This document shows, piece after piece, positions 54,809-64,000 of a DNA stretch of 64,000 bases. A program made the position numbers and the translations under genes. The DNA comes from JBBDQZ01 sp040905705 (GTDB lineage: Bacteria > Bacteroidota > Rhodothermia > Balneolales > Natronogracilivirgulaceae): NCBI GenBank assembly GCA_040905705.1, contig JBBDQZ010000038.1, positions 1 through 64,000 on the forward strand, in the 5' to 3' direction. Every line of letters starts with the position of its first letter. Positions within the stretch are counted from its first letter, which is position 1. The notes beneath the pieces are model-generated. The model saw only the letters and a list, made by a program, of their open reading frames with translations, did no database searches and had not been told where the DNA came from.

Positions 54809-56272
54809 TTAAATTTTTAATAGCTTTATAAGTTGATTTAATGAATCACTAACATTTATCTCATAACAAGCTGGTTGTGACAGTCGTTTGATATGTTCCG
54901 AAACGCGATTCGTTCGAGATCGACAAAATTCCGCGATTTTCTTTAGATCGGTTTGATAAGGTTGGCATTGTCCGGAATGCATCATACAGGTACGAAGTGA
55001 TTCTGTACTTTTTTCTTTCAAACCGGTATTTGATTCTGAGCCTGTGCCCATAACTGTGGATCCGGAATCGGTACCGGTGTTTAAAAGGATCTCCGTTTCG
55101 GCTATTCCGGACACGGAAGCCGATGATCCACTGTTTGTATAATCCTGCGCAAGGGCAATCCGATCACTCATAAAAAACCCTTCTTCATCGGCCTTTCGCA
55201 GAAGTACCTTCACACCGGGAAGATTGCTTTTGGAGTTGTCATCTGTGAATTTCATGGTGGGTTGGCCATTTAATTCACAAATTTTATACACTCCGCTGAG
55301 TGCTCCATCGGGATATCCCGTGATGAGGCGAGTGCCTACTCCAAAAAGGTCAATGGGCGTATTATTTGCAAGCAGAGATGCGATTTTTTCCTCGTCAAGC
55401 TGATCTGAAACGGCAATGGAGATATAGTTGAGGCCGGCATTGTCCAACATGGAGCGTACTTTGGGAGCAAGGATAGCCGGGTCTCCGCTGTCAAGCCGAA
55501 CACCGACCATGCGGTGTCCCTTTTGTTCGAGCTCTTTTGCAACGGTAATAGCGTTGGGAATTCCCGATGACAGCGTGTTGTAGGTATCTACCAGCAGTAT
55601 ACTGGCATCGGGATAAATTTTAGCGTAAGCCCGAAAAGCCTCAAGTTCGGACTCGAAACTCTGAATCCAGGAGTGGGCCATGGTACCCGATACCGGTATA
55701 TCGTATTCAAATCCGGCCAATACATTGGATGTGGCATCTACACCACCAATATAGGCGGCCCGTGACGCTGCAATTCCTCCGGTACCTTGCGCCCTTCTCA
55801 GACCGAAATCCACCAGCTTCAATTTGCCACAGGCTATTCGCATCCGACAGGCTTTCGTGGCTATAAGAGACTGGAAATTCAGAATGTTGAGCAGAAGCGT
55901 CTCTATAAGTTGACAGGATAGCAATGAACCCGATACAGTCAATACCGGCTCTTCCGGGAAGACCACTTCCCCTTCACGAACAGAAATAATGGTGCCATCA
56001 AAACGGAAATCTTTTAGAAAGGTACAGAATTCTTTGTTAAACCCTTTTTGAATCAGCCAATCACATTCAGAGGTGGTAAAACGGTAGGATTCAAGAGCAG
56101 GCAACAGGTCTGCCAATCCTGCAAAAACCACAAAGTTCCCACCAAAAGGTGCATGGCGGAAAAAAAAGTCAAAATGTGCTTTTTTTTGGTGTGTTCCGTT
56201 TATAAAATATCCCTGTCCCATAGTGAGTTGATAGAGATCTGTATACAGGGCGGGATGGGGAATTTTGTGCAT
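54809..56272 (-). CDS. pncB: Nicotinate phosphoribosyltransferase
   Basis: Makes nicotinate mononucleotide from nicotinate and PRPP with ATP. 487 aa. 'YTDLYQLTMGQGYF' at the N-terminus, 'DFGLRRAQGTGGIAAS', 'SGTMAHSWIQSF' and 'VRLDSGD' are the family blocks. Residues about 382-422 form a Gly/Ser/Thr-rich low-complexity stretch in a region that is normally a short loop near the C-terminus. It is transcribed first in pncB-pncA with 106 bp between; a 6-bp hairpin (CAGAGC/GCTCTG) lies in that gap. Confidence 0.95.
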   Translation of the reverse strand: MHKIPHPALYTDLYQLTMGQGYFINGTHQKKAHFDFFFRHAPFGGNFVVFAGLADLLPALESYRFTTSECDWLIQKGFNKEFCTFLKDFRFDGTIISVREGEVVFPEEPVLTVSGSLLSCQLIETLLLNILNFQSLIATKACRMRIACGKLKLVDFGLRRAQGTGGIAASRAAYIGGVDATSNVLAGFEYDIPVSGTMAHSWIQSFESELEAFRAYAKIYPDASILLVDTYNTLSSGIPNAITVAKELEQKGHRMVGVRLDSGDPAILAPKVRSMLDNAGLNYISIAVSDQLDEEKIASLLANNTPIDLFGVGTRLITGYPDGALSGVYKICELNGQPTMKFTDDNSKSNLPGVKVLLRKADEEGFFMSDRIALAQDYTNSGSSASVSGIAETEILLNTGTDSGSTVMGTGSESNTGLKEKSTESLRTCMMHSGQCQPYQTDLKKIAEFCRSRTNRVSEHIKRLSQPACYEINVSDSLNQLIKLLKI

Positions 56273-56438
56273 CGTTGTTATTCAATTGTTTGATTCTGAA
56301 ATAACTGTTCGATCCATGTTTTGGCCGATATAAGACGCAATATAACCCACATGCCATAATAAGTGCAGAGGTTCGTAATTCAAAACAACTTGGCTATATT
56401 ATTGGTTCGAACTTAGTTGAAATTCACAGGATTACATC

Positions 56439-57092
56439 ATGTATCGAATCTGTTTGATTTTTTTGTTATTCCTTATGGTCGTATCATGTAATGGATTAAT
56501 GGCCAAGGGCTTGCCGGGAAAAGGTTTACAAAGCAGGCCCATGTCAGGAGAGGAGATCCTTTCCAATGCGGACATTGTTGCCGATGAGACGGCACAACGA
56601 ATCCTGGAGATGCTGGATTCAGAGGGAAAATTGCGAACGGATGACGGTAGATACATTCCTCAACCATTGATATTAAAAATGAATGCCCCGGCAACTGTGA
56701 GAGAGCGTATGTTATCGTTGTTGATGGACCATGGGATACGAATTGCCGATGAATCGACTCACCATCACTCACTGCAGATCGAATGGGAGCCCGATAATGT
56801 GATCGTTCGAAAGCGTGGTGCGCTAAGCAAACGAACGCTTTATTCCGAGATTGTTTTTTCATGGTTCGATACTAGCCGGGAGATGCAAAAAACCTGGAAA
56901 GTCTCGTTTGAACGGGAAGAGGAAATTCCGGCGGAGAAGGTTTCGGATATAGCCGGCACCTGGAATCCCGCTGCCTTTCATCGTGAAAAATCCTCCCGAC
57001 GATTTTCTGTCATAAATCGAATTGCCGAACCGATGCTCATTACGGGAGCCATTGCTGTAACTATATATCTTCTCTATAATGTACGCAGCTGA
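56439..57092 (+). CDS. Lipoprotein of unknown function
   Basis: 217 aa. 'FLMVVSC' (Cys17) is a good lipobox. The mature part has mixed helices and strands ('SGEEILSNADIVADETAQRI', 'HSLQIEWEPDNVIVRKRG') and a C-terminal hydrophobic segment ('PMLITGAIAVTIYLLYNV'). I recognise no family. It is 2 bp before the next lipoprotein gene, so the two are translated together. Confidence 0.72.
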   Translation: MYRICLIFLLFLMVVSCNGLMAKGLPGKGLQSRPMSGEEILSNADIVADETAQRILEMLDSEGKLRTDDGRYIPQPLILKMNAPATVRERMLSLLMDHGIRIADESTHHHSLQIEWEPDNVIVRKRGALSKRTLYSEIVFSWFDTSREMQKTWKVSFEREEEIPAEKVSDIAGTWNPAAFHREKSSRRFSVINRIAEPMLITGAIAVTIYLLYNVRS

Positions 57093-57094
57093 AC

Positions 57095-58726
57095 ATGATT
57101 TATAATGTACGTTATGTCACTTATTTTTTGGTGGTGACAAGTGTTGTTGCCGTCTGGCACTGTGCCACACCTACACAGCCGGACGGTGGCCCCGCCGATC
57201 GCACACCCCCCCAACTGGTAGATACCGAGCCTGTTACCGGTACCACGATGTTTGAGGGTGACCGGATTCGTTTTCAGTTCTCAAAATATGTGGATCGAAG
57301 CAGCTTCCGGAGAGCCTTTCGCATGGAACCCGAGATTGATCTTGATTACGAAATCCGCTGGAGCCGGCGAACGGCGACGGTCCGATTTAACGATCCGCTA
57401 CCTGATACAACCACTATCATCTTTACACTGGGAACCGATCTGGCGGATACCCGAAACAATCGCATTCCTACACCATATCAACTGGCATTGTCCACCGGTC
57501 CGGATATCGATGAAGGACGAATCAATGCAACTGTCAAAGATGCCGGCACAGGGGAGGGGATGGCGGGTGAGCGGGTGATGTTGTATCGCTATCCCGTAAA
57601 TCTCAATGTGGGTGCCGATTATGTGGGAGAGGCGAATGCCGACGGCATCGTTCGTTTCAATAATCTCAGAGAGGGAAGTTACATGGCATTTTGGCTGGAT
57701 GACCGTAATAGAAACCGAAAATGGGATCGCGAACTTGAGTCAGCACAGCCTTTTATGACCGATTCCCTGTTTCTTGAACATGGTGGGGAAGCGGATCTGG
57801 GGACTGTTTTCCTGGTTCGTAATGATACGGTTGCACCGGTACTCCAAGCTGTTGGAATGCTTTCGGAAGTCCGCTTGCGGCTTCGTTTTACCGAAATGGT
57901 AACATTTGAAGAAGATGCAATGATTGAGATCTACCATTCGGACGGGTTGTATGTTACCGAAGCACTGCCATTATATATTGATCCTGATAATAACAATGTC
58001 CTGTATGCTCAAACGCTGAATCCGCTTCCGGGCAGTGGTTCCTATCAATTAGATATAAGTGGGATTACAGATGCTTCTGGTAATTATGTTTCCATTGGAA
58101 TCGAAAATTTTCCGGGATCAGACGAACCGGATACTACATATGCCCGTTATATAGGTCATGATACCCGCCATGGTGTATCTCCTCACGAGCCTTTGGCAAT
58201 ACGCTATGCCAAAATACTGGATGAGAGTCCGGAAGTGCTGGACTCCCTTATCATTATAGAACGCCAGGCCACTCATCATTCCTGGCCTCATGCCGAAATA
58301 TCCGGAAACCTGCTTTTAATCTATCCGGATGTTGAATGGCAGCCGGGAGAGAACTATGAACTCCGGGTTTGGGATGAAAACCGGATGGAGCGAAGGACCA
58401 TACAGCCCCGTATATATTTTGAAGACGACCTTGGGGGGATAGATATCGTTGTAGAAGAGCCGCGGACAGATACCACCAGACATCGGCTGGAACTTGTAAA
58501 TGAACAGGGATATACCCTTAGATCTGAAAGTTTTTTGTATGAAACAGCACTGACAGAAATTCCGCCGGGCTCTTATGTTCTTCGTGTGTATGAGTTGCGG
58601 GATGAAACAGCCCGGCGCTGGGATCCGGGTGCCGTGGAACCGTATCGACCTCCGGATCGCTATTTCATACAACAGGAGATACCGGTGGAACGAGGACTCA
58701 CCGGACAGGTGTATGTGCAATGGTAA
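57095..58726 (+). CDS. Lipoprotein with an Ig-like (Big_5) domain
   Basis: 543 aa. Signal ending VWHC (Cys23), then 'PTQPDGGPADRTPPQLVDTEP', a common start of Bacteroidota Big_5 lipoproteins. An Ig-like domain follows ('DRIRFQFSKYVDRSSFRRAF', 'DTTTIIFTLGTDLAD'), then a carboxypeptidase-regulatory-like part ('GMAGERVMLYRYP', 'FNNLREGSYMAFWLDD') and further beta-rich segments. Such proteins are surface lipoproteins of unknown role. It follows the smaller lipoprotein gene by 2 bp. Confidence 0.82.
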   Translation: MIYNVRYVTYFLVVTSVVAVWHCATPTQPDGGPADRTPPQLVDTEPVTGTTMFEGDRIRFQFSKYVDRSSFRRAFRMEPEIDLDYEIRWSRRTATVRFNDPLPDTTTIIFTLGTDLADTRNNRIPTPYQLALSTGPDIDEGRINATVKDAGTGEGMAGERVMLYRYPVNLNVGADYVGEANADGIVRFNNLREGSYMAFWLDDRNRNRKWDRELESAQPFMTDSLFLEHGGEADLGTVFLVRNDTVAPVLQAVGMLSEVRLRLRFTEMVTFEEDAMIEIYHSDGLYVTEALPLYIDPDNNNVLYAQTLNPLPGSGSYQLDISGITDASGNYVSIGIENFPGSDEPDTTYARYIGHDTRHGVSPHEPLAIRYAKILDESPEVLDSLIIIERQATHHSWPHAEISGNLLLIYPDVEWQPGENYELRVWDENRMERRTIQPRIYFEDDLGGIDIVVEEPRTDTTRHRLELVNEQGYTLRSESFLYETALTEIPPGSYVLRVYELRDETARRWDPGAVEPYRPPDRYFIQQEIPVERGLTGQVYVQW

Positions 58727-58880
58727 TGAGAAGAAAAACGAATTTCCATGAAACCGGTGATGTAACAAGGGATAAAATAATCACAAATCAGGCCGTCTTG
58801 AAAGCTCATATATTTTTATTGAACCGGGTATCTTTGTATTATTCAGGCAACTTGAAACAAGATTCTGGACCAGGTCATGT

Positions 58881-59345
58881 ATGGTTGAAAATATACAATT
58901 TGTAATTCGTCACAATTTCGGGAAACGTAGTTTGTTTCACGCCATATTGGCCATTTTGACCGGTATACTTGTGATCTTATGGCCTGATTCGCTCTACTAT
59001 ATTGTCGGATCCTATCTGATCGCCGCCGGACTGATATATCTTATCTTTCGCGCCCCATCTTTTTTGACCGCAGCGTCGGTTATAACCGGGATATTTATTT
59101 TTACTTTTCCAACGTTTATCCCATATTTCTTTGCATTTTTTCTGCTGGTTATTGGCCTGGGCACACTTTTTAGCATCGGTTTGTCCGTCATGGCGGTGCT
59201 GCCCTTAGCTGCAGCGGTGATGCTGATCCTGTTTCCGGAAATTATCTCCATTGTTGTTGCAGCCTTTTTGTTGCTTTACGGATTTACTTCCATTATTGCG
59301 ATCATTCAGTCACACAGGAAAGACAAAGAAATCATAGAGATATAA
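58881..59345 (+). CDS. DUF308/HdeD-like membrane protein
   Basis: 154 aa consisting almost wholly of short hydrophobic helices (about six), with glycines and a WPDSLYYIVG loop, in the HdeD/DUF308 pattern. HdeD is linked to acid resistance in E. coli; role here unknown. It lies 25 bp before mltG and 154 bp after the Ig-like lipoprotein gene. Confidence 0.78.
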   Translation: MVENIQFVIRHNFGKRSLFHAILAILTGILVILWPDSLYYIVGSYLIAAGLIYLIFRAPSFLTAASVITGIFIFTFPTFIPYFFAFFLLVIGLGTLFSIGLSVMAVLPLAAAVMLILFPEIISIVVAAFLLLYGFTSIIAIIQSHRKDKEIIEI

Positions 59346-59370
59346 TAACAGGTTCATGTAGAGATAGAGA

Positions 59371-60459
59371 ATGTTACGTTTTAATTATTTATATCTGAAA
59401 GAGTGGGGAATAGTCTTCATCGTACTAATGTTTGCTTTTTTGCTGGTATTCTCTTCCCGGTATTGGCGTTTGCATCAGAAACCGGCTATTCACATACCGG
59501 AAGAGACGGTAATATATTTTGATAGCTCCGTTGGAATGGATGAACTGGTGGATCAATTGATTGTAAATGGCATCGAATTTGATCGCGAGGAGTTAGTCTG
59601 GGCAGCCGGTGTTTTGAAATGGCAACGTTTTCATCGAGGCCGCTATGAATTTGCCGGTTCGAAAACTTATCCGGAGTTCCTTTCCAAATTGGCATTGGGA
59701 TTGCAGGATCCTTTACCGCTCCTTGTACCGGCCGGCGTGACCAAGGAGATGCTGAAAGTTCGTATCGCCGATCAGATGCATTTTGAAGCAGAAGACCTTG
59801 CCTCAGCTATGCAAGACAGTAGTTTTTTAAACAGACATGGCCTGGAAGAACACCTGGTTTACGGTCGTATTTTACCGGATACGTATGAAGTATACTGGAC
59901 GACCACTCCGGAACAATTGCTGGACCGATTGATGTCCGAGTTTAACGAACGTGTGACACGGGCATATGACGACCGCCTTGAAGAACTGGGGCGAAGTGTA
60001 GACGAAATAACTACTCTTGCATCTATCATTGAATGGGAGGCAAGATATGATATCGAAAAACCGCTTATTAGTGGTCTTTACTGGAACCGACTGAATCAAC
60101 GCTGGCGCCTGCAGGCCGATCCCACAGTCAATTATGCCAAGGGTGAGCGAAACCGCCTGATCTATGCGGATTATAACATCGATCATCCATACAATACCTA
60201 CCGTATTTACGGCTTGCCACCAGGGCCAATTACCAATCCATCATTCAGCTCACTTCAGGCAGCTCTGTTTCCTGAGGAACACAATTATATGTACATGGTT
60301 GCTACACCTGATGGAGTACATGATTTTTCACGGACTTATGCCGAACACCTCAGAAAAAGCCGGGAATGGACTAACTGGTTGAGGGAACAACGAAGAATCA
60401 GGTTTGAAATGGAACAGGAGGAGGAAACAACAGAAGGTGCTCATACGCACGGTTTTTAA
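59371..60459 (+). CDS. mltG: Endolytic murein transglycosylase
   Basis: Cuts nascent glycan strands inside the chain and so sets their length. 362 aa: one N-terminal membrane helix (about 14-30), a LysM-like region and the YceG catalytic domain with Glu221 in 'SIIEWEARYD', then 'LQADPTVNYAKG', 'YNTYRIYGLPPGPITNPS' and 'YMYMVATPDGVHDFS'. The length and motifs are complete. It ends 9 bp before the UPF0316 gene. Confidence 0.95.
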   Translation: MLRFNYLYLKEWGIVFIVLMFAFLLVFSSRYWRLHQKPAIHIPEETVIYFDSSVGMDELVDQLIVNGIEFDREELVWAAGVLKWQRFHRGRYEFAGSKTYPEFLSKLALGLQDPLPLLVPAGVTKEMLKVRIADQMHFEAEDLASAMQDSSFLNRHGLEEHLVYGRILPDTYEVYWTTTPEQLLDRLMSEFNERVTRAYDDRLEELGRSVDEITTLASIIEWEARYDIEKPLISGLYWNRLNQRWRLQADPTVNYAKGERNRLIYADYNIDHPYNTYRIYGLPPGPITNPSFSSLQAALFPEEHNYMYMVATPDGVHDFSRTYAEHLRKSREWTNWLREQRRIRFEMEQEEETTEGAHTHGF

Positions 60460-60468
60460 CCTTCAATT

Positions 60469-61059
60469 ATGGAAATCTTTGACCTGTTTACGTTTGATTT
60501 TGACTGGTTTGGCTGGGTGATTTTACCACTGTTTATTTTTGTGGCACGAGTCGTTGATGTGACTCTGGGAACCATCCGGATCATCTTTGTTTCGAGAAGC
60601 ATGAAGTTGCTGGCACCGCTGATTGGATTTTTTGAGTCGTTGATCTGGCTGGTAGCTATCGGACAGATTGTGCAGAGTTTAACCAATGTAGGACTTTATA
60701 TTGCATTTGCCGCCGGTTTTGCATGTGGAAATTATGTGGGGATATATTTGGAAGAAAAAATTGCTGTGGGGCTGCTTTGTGTTCGTACTATTACCAATGA
60801 TGATGCGACAGAGCTTATCGAATATCTTAAAGAGAGAAATTTTGGGGTGACTTCGGTTTCGGCAAGTGGTATCAGCGGCCAGGTCAGGTTGCTTCTGAGT
60901 ATTATTAAACGAAAGGACCTGGATCGAATGATAAGGATCATCAAGAAAAAGTCGCCCAGGGCTTTTGTTTCTGTGGAAGATGTCAGGTCAGTAACGGAAG
61001 GACATTTCCCACAGAAGAGTGTTGGCTTCTTCGCACGGATGTTGTCGCTCAGAAAGTAA
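60469..61059 (+). CDS. UPF0316 (DUF5698/DUF2179) membrane protein
   Basis: 196 aa. Three N-terminal membrane helices with 'RVVDVTLGTIRIIFVSRS' (DUF5698) and a cytosolic alpha/beta domain (DUF2179, about 105-175, 'VTSVSASGISGQVRLLLSII'). These proteins have no settled function; the second domain resembles small-ligand-binding regulators. It is co-oriented with mltG (9-bp gap) and converges on the LpoA-like gene. Confidence 0.88.
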   Translation: MEIFDLFTFDFDWFGWVILPLFIFVARVVDVTLGTIRIIFVSRSMKLLAPLIGFFESLIWLVAIGQIVQSLTNVGLYIAFAAGFACGNYVGIYLEEKIAVGLLCVRTITNDDATELIEYLKERNFGVTSVSASGISGQVRLLLSIIKRKDLDRMIRIIKKKSPRAFVSVEDVRSVTEGHFPQKSVGFFARMLSLRK

Positions 61060-61067
61060 TCGGGGTA

Positions 61068-62948
61068 TTAACGGGTATCATCATTGTTGCCGTTTTCGTC
61101 TCCGTTTGTGATTTCATCATCCATGTACTCGTAGAGAATTGTTTCATCCAGGCCAATCCTTAGAATATGCAGATGATGATTTACATGAGTACCCTGAAAA
61201 TCAATTTTGGTGATAAGCCCTTCATAGGGCGGACGGTGACGAAGCAAGGGCTTGATTCTGGCCGGATTTTGTATGTCATCCAGTGCAGTAAAGAGGAATG
61301 TGGCTACATCATACCCCAGATGAGCAAAATTATCCGGCTGATATCCTGCCAGTGATTCAAAGTTATTCCGGAAGTTGTAGGATTCCCGTTGGTCCGGATC
61401 GCTGTAGAAGAAATTACTGTAGTAGATGTCGAAGTACCGTCTTCTGGCGTTGCTCAATTCGATATGAGCCATCTCCTCGTTGCCGAGTATGATGGCATTG
61501 CTTCGAAAAGCCTGGAGATCATTAAGAATCAGATCAATCAGTTGTCCGGCACCTCTCCCAGTAACGGAGAGGTAAAGTCCCTGGACCGGTTTGATGGTGT
61601 CCCCCTCTTCTTCATCCATAAAACGATCGTCCTCAGCAAACCACGGAGTGATATGATCCACTTCGAATGCACGTGCATCAAAATCTTCGTTAAAAAAATG
61701 CAATACGGTGGCACCGAGACGTTCAGCTTCGATTCGAAACGCGTGTGCTTCACGTTCGACAGGCATATTTCTCTGTGTTATGACCGCCAGGGTATCCAGT
61801 TTCAGGGTGTTGACGGCAAAACGGGCCATGGAAATTCCTCTTGTTTCAAAGGTCGGATTAATCTGATATAAATAGGGGTTATGGATGTTCAGCGTATCCG
61901 AATTGGCCAGGGGAGGGATTAGCGGCATTTCGTAAAATTCGGCAAGGTCGCGGATCCGATAGGCGGAATTTGAAAATAGCGGGCCGAGAACAGCATCCAC
62001 ATGATGTCTCCAGGCCAATCTGGTGATAGCCGCTTCCTCGGTAAGAGCTGTGTCGGATGTTTCAATATGATGCAGCCGTATATGCTTGTTGTCGTGTTCC
62101 CGGTTAAACTCCTCCGCTGCCAGCAGATATCCGTTATAAAGAGATCTGGATATTTGCCATTCCTGAGAACCCGTCTGTGTTGCAGGTAACATTACTCCGA
62201 TGTTATATATTTTCCCGGATGGGGCCTGGCCAAACATGATGGTGTCATTACGTACTTCCGGCAATCTTTGAATTCTCCGTTCAACGGCCTCAATAACATG
62301 GGTGTCGACAGAAGCGTGATAGTAGGAATGGAGCGTTTGAAATAATTCTTCGGCTTCCGATCTATTCATATATTCCAGTCCGTAACGAAAAAGATCAAAT
62401 CGAACCGGGTTGCTTCCGCTCTGATCAAAAGCCCGCTTGCGTTGATAAATTGTAAGGTAATCCATGATTTGTTCATACATCAACCCGGCTTCCCGGTGAA
62501 GATTCTGATAAGCTGGCCGTGATTTTAACGAGTACAATAAATCGAGGCTTCTGCCAAACTGCCCGGTTTTAAAATAGACCAGAGCAAGAGTATATCCGGC
62601 TTCATCTAACAGACGAGGGTCATCTCCGCCTCGGACACTTCCCAAATAATAATGGGCAAGAGGATAGTTACTGAGGGCAAAATAGCTTTTCCCGGCAAAA
62701 AGCCGGGCTTCAGGCAAGTCCAGTCCGGAAAAGAGAACGGCGGCGGAATCGTAACGAGATGTCTGATAGAATTCCATCCCTTTCTGAAAAAGTTCCTCCT
62801 CATCTGCGTTGTCAGACGATTCATCCCGGGGTTCATCCGCAAGCATAGTACCTTCAGAATCGATGAAACCGGTTGCTGATGCTGTCTCAAGGGTTACAAG
62901 ACGGATTAGCAACAAAAGGGTTATAAGTAACAGGGTGTGTAATTTCAT
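61068..62948 (-). CDS. LpoA-like protein: TPR repeats plus periplasmic-binding-protein fold
   Basis: 626 aa from ATG 62948 (the frame reaches 62969, overlapping guaA, but the signal peptide 'MKLHTLLLITLLLLIRLV' starts at 62948). An acidic stretch is followed by TPR-like helices (about 45-230, 'LFSGLDLPEARLFAGKSYFA') and a type I periplasmic-binding domain (about 245-615, 'YNIGVMLPATQTGSQEWQI', 'VDAVLGPLFSNSAYRI'). This two-part order is that of LpoA/LppC, the activator of PBP1A in Gammaproteobacteria. There is no lipobox. It lies 11 bp after guaA. Confidence 0.78.
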   Translation of the reverse strand: MKLHTLLLITLLLLIRLVTLETASATGFIDSEGTMLADEPRDESSDNADEEELFQKGMEFYQTSRYDSAAVLFSGLDLPEARLFAGKSYFALSNYPLAHYYLGSVRGGDDPRLLDEAGYTLALVYFKTGQFGRSLDLLYSLKSRPAYQNLHREAGLMYEQIMDYLTIYQRKRAFDQSGSNPVRFDLFRYGLEYMNRSEAEELFQTLHSYYHASVDTHVIEAVERRIQRLPEVRNDTIMFGQAPSGKIYNIGVMLPATQTGSQEWQISRSLYNGYLLAAEEFNREHDNKHIRLHHIETSDTALTEEAAITRLAWRHHVDAVLGPLFSNSAYRIRDLAEFYEMPLIPPLANSDTLNIHNPYLYQINPTFETRGISMARFAVNTLKLDTLAVITQRNMPVEREAHAFRIEAERLGATVLHFFNEDFDARAFEVDHITPWFAEDDRFMDEEEGDTIKPVQGLYLSVTGRGAGQLIDLILNDLQAFRSNAIILGNEEMAHIELSNARRRYFDIYYSNFFYSDPDQRESYNFRNNFESLAGYQPDNFAHLGYDVATFLFTALDDIQNPARIKPLLRHRPPYEGLITKIDFQGTHVNHHLHILRIGLDETILYEYMDDEITNGDENGNNDDTR

Positions 62949-62959
62949 CGTTAAATGGA

Positions 62960-64000
62960 TTACTCCCATTCAATGGTTGCCGGTGGTTTTGAACTTATAT
63001 CGTATACAACGCGATTAATGCCTTTGACTTCATTAATAATTCGGTTGGAAACAGTACTCAGAAAATCATACGGAAGATGGGCCCAGTCGGCCGTCATACC
63101 ATCAACGCTGGTCACCGCACGTATAGCTACTGTGAATTCGTATGTTCGTTCATCACCCATGACGCCTACACTTTGTACCGGTAATAATACAACAAATGCC
63201 TGCCAGACCGCATCATATAGATTGTGTTTACGCAATTCTTCAATGTAAATGGCATCGGCTTCCTGTAACAGCTGAATTTTCTCTTCAGTGATCTCCGAAA
63301 GAATTCGGATGGAGAGTCCCGGACCCGGGAACGGGTGGCGGTTGATGAATTCCCCGGGAATACCAAGGGAAACGCCGGCTTTACGAACTTCGTCTTTAAA
63401 CAGTTCCCGGAGAGGTTCCAGCAGCTTGAGATTCATTTTTTTCGGTAGCCCGCCCACATTGTGGTGCGACTTGATCGTAACAGAAGGCCCGCGGAATGAG
63501 ACACTCTCAATAACATCCGGATAGAGCGTGCCCTGTGCGAGATGGGTAAACCCATCCTGCTTGTGTATCGCTTCATCAAATACTTCAATAAATGTGTTTC
63601 CGATGACCTTGCGCTTTGTTTCAGGGTCTGTTATGCCGGCCAGGCGATTGAGAAACAGTGTGGAGGCATCCACGGCTTTTACCGGCAGTTTCAGTTTTTC
63701 GGTGTAGAGATGTTGTACATCCCGAAATTCATTTTTACGAAGCACACCGTTATTGACAAAGACGCAAAGTAACTGATCTCCAATGGCCCGGTGGATCAAA
63801 GTAGCGGCAACGGTTGAGTCCACACCGCCAGACAAGCCACAAATAACTTTTCCATGGCCGACAGCTGCACGTATTTGTTCTATGGAGCTTTCAACAAAAG
63901 AATCTGCTGTCCAGAGGCCGTTCAATCCGCAGATATTTCGAACAAAATTGTGCAGAATTTCTCCACCGTACTCGGTATGAATCACTTCGGGATGGAATTG
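62960..64000 (-). CDS. guaA: GMP synthase (glutamine-hydrolysing), N-terminal part cut by the window edge
   Basis: Converts XMP to GMP. The visible part starts within the end of the glutamine-amidotransferase domain ('FHPEVIHTE', the His-Glu of its triad, next to the edge at 64000) and continues with the PP-loop ATPase motif SGGVDS ('ICGLSGGVDSTVAATL') and the C-terminal dimerisation domain to the final 'PPATIEWE'. Roughly the first 170 residues lie outside. It is co-transcribed with the LpoA-like gene downstream. Confidence 0.96.
   Translation of the reverse strand, partial: QFHPEVIHTEYGGEILHNFVRNICGLNGLWTADSFVESSIEQIRAAVGHGKVICGLSGGVDSTVAATLIHRAIGDQLLCVFVNNGVLRKNEFRDVQHLYTEKLKLPVKAVDASTLFLNRLAGITDPETKRKVIGNTFIEVFDEAIHKQDGFTHLAQGTLYPDVIESVSFRGPSVTIKSHHNVGGLPKKMNLKLLEPLRELFKDEVRKAGVSLGIPGEFINRHPFPGPGLSIRILSEITEEKIQLLQEADAIYIEELRKHNLYDAVWQAFVVLLPVQSVGVMGDERTYEFTVAIRAVTSVDGMTADWAHLPYDFLSTVSNRIINEVKGINRVVYDISSKPPATIEWE

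Noticed and set aside
1..64000. CRISPR arrays, insertion sequences, phage or integrase genes
   Set aside because: Looked for regular short repeats with spacers, transposase motifs and terminal inverted repeats around the tRNA genes; none were seen.

Overview
The window looks like a chromosomal segment of a member of the Balneolota/Rhodothermota branch (FCB group, near Bacteroidota). The reasons are a secreted protein ending in a 'NYPNPFNPATVIRY'-type sorting domain of the type IX secretion system, a SMUG2-type DNA glycosylase, a DUF5723 outer-membrane protein, many lipoproteins with loose lipoboxes, and few strong Shine-Dalgarno sites. No phage genes, insertion sequences or CRISPR arrays were seen. 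Coding density is high and most genes are housekeeping. The species assignment is inference.

Layout, left to right. Positions 1-54 are the 3' part of tRNA-Pro(CGG). Then come an M3 dipeptidyl carboxypeptidase lipoprotein (-), alaS (+), the pyruvate dehydrogenase E1alpha/E1beta/E2 genes (+), a SMUG2 glycosylase and a DJ-1/PfpI protein (-), the arginine genes argB-argC-argJ (+), a periplasmic TPR protein (+), a Y-family DNA polymerase (-) divergent from a small unknown protein (+), an aldo/keto reductase (+), mfd-tsaC (-, 4-nt overlap), and a Bat-like cluster DUF58 / BatD-like / BatA (-). An RCC1-repeat type IX cargo protein (+) follows, then a LolC/E-type permease and lysS (-). Next is a compact + strand run of a phosphopantetheinyl transferase, a DUF2520 Rossmann protein and an MGMT-family protein, followed by queE.

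The accessory part starts near 35.4 kb. A LacI regulator overlaps purC (-). It is divergent from an outer-membrane beta-barrel protein (+) across a 577-bp, partly extremely AT-rich spacer. Then come two tandem GH109-like Gfo/Idh proteins and an amidohydrolase lipoprotein (-), and an esterase-fold protein whose nucleophile serine is replaced by histidine (+), followed by murQ and a TonB-C-like protein. After tRNA-Ser(GGA) comes a distinctive trio: a 1079-aa lipoprotein, a DUF5723 outer-membrane protein, and a 754-aa lipoprotein homologous to the first. I regard this trio as the best candidate for an undescribed envelope complex.

The right end holds an FAD oxidoreductase and NAD-salvage genes pncA and pncB (-), a + strand run of two lipoproteins, a DUF308 membrane protein, mltG and a UPF0316 membrane protein, and finally guaA (cut by the window edge) followed by an LpoA-like TPR plus periplasmic-binding-fold protein (-). 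Several genes here concern the cell wall and envelope (murQ, mltG, LpoA-like, TonB-C-like, lipoproteins), but they do not form one operon.
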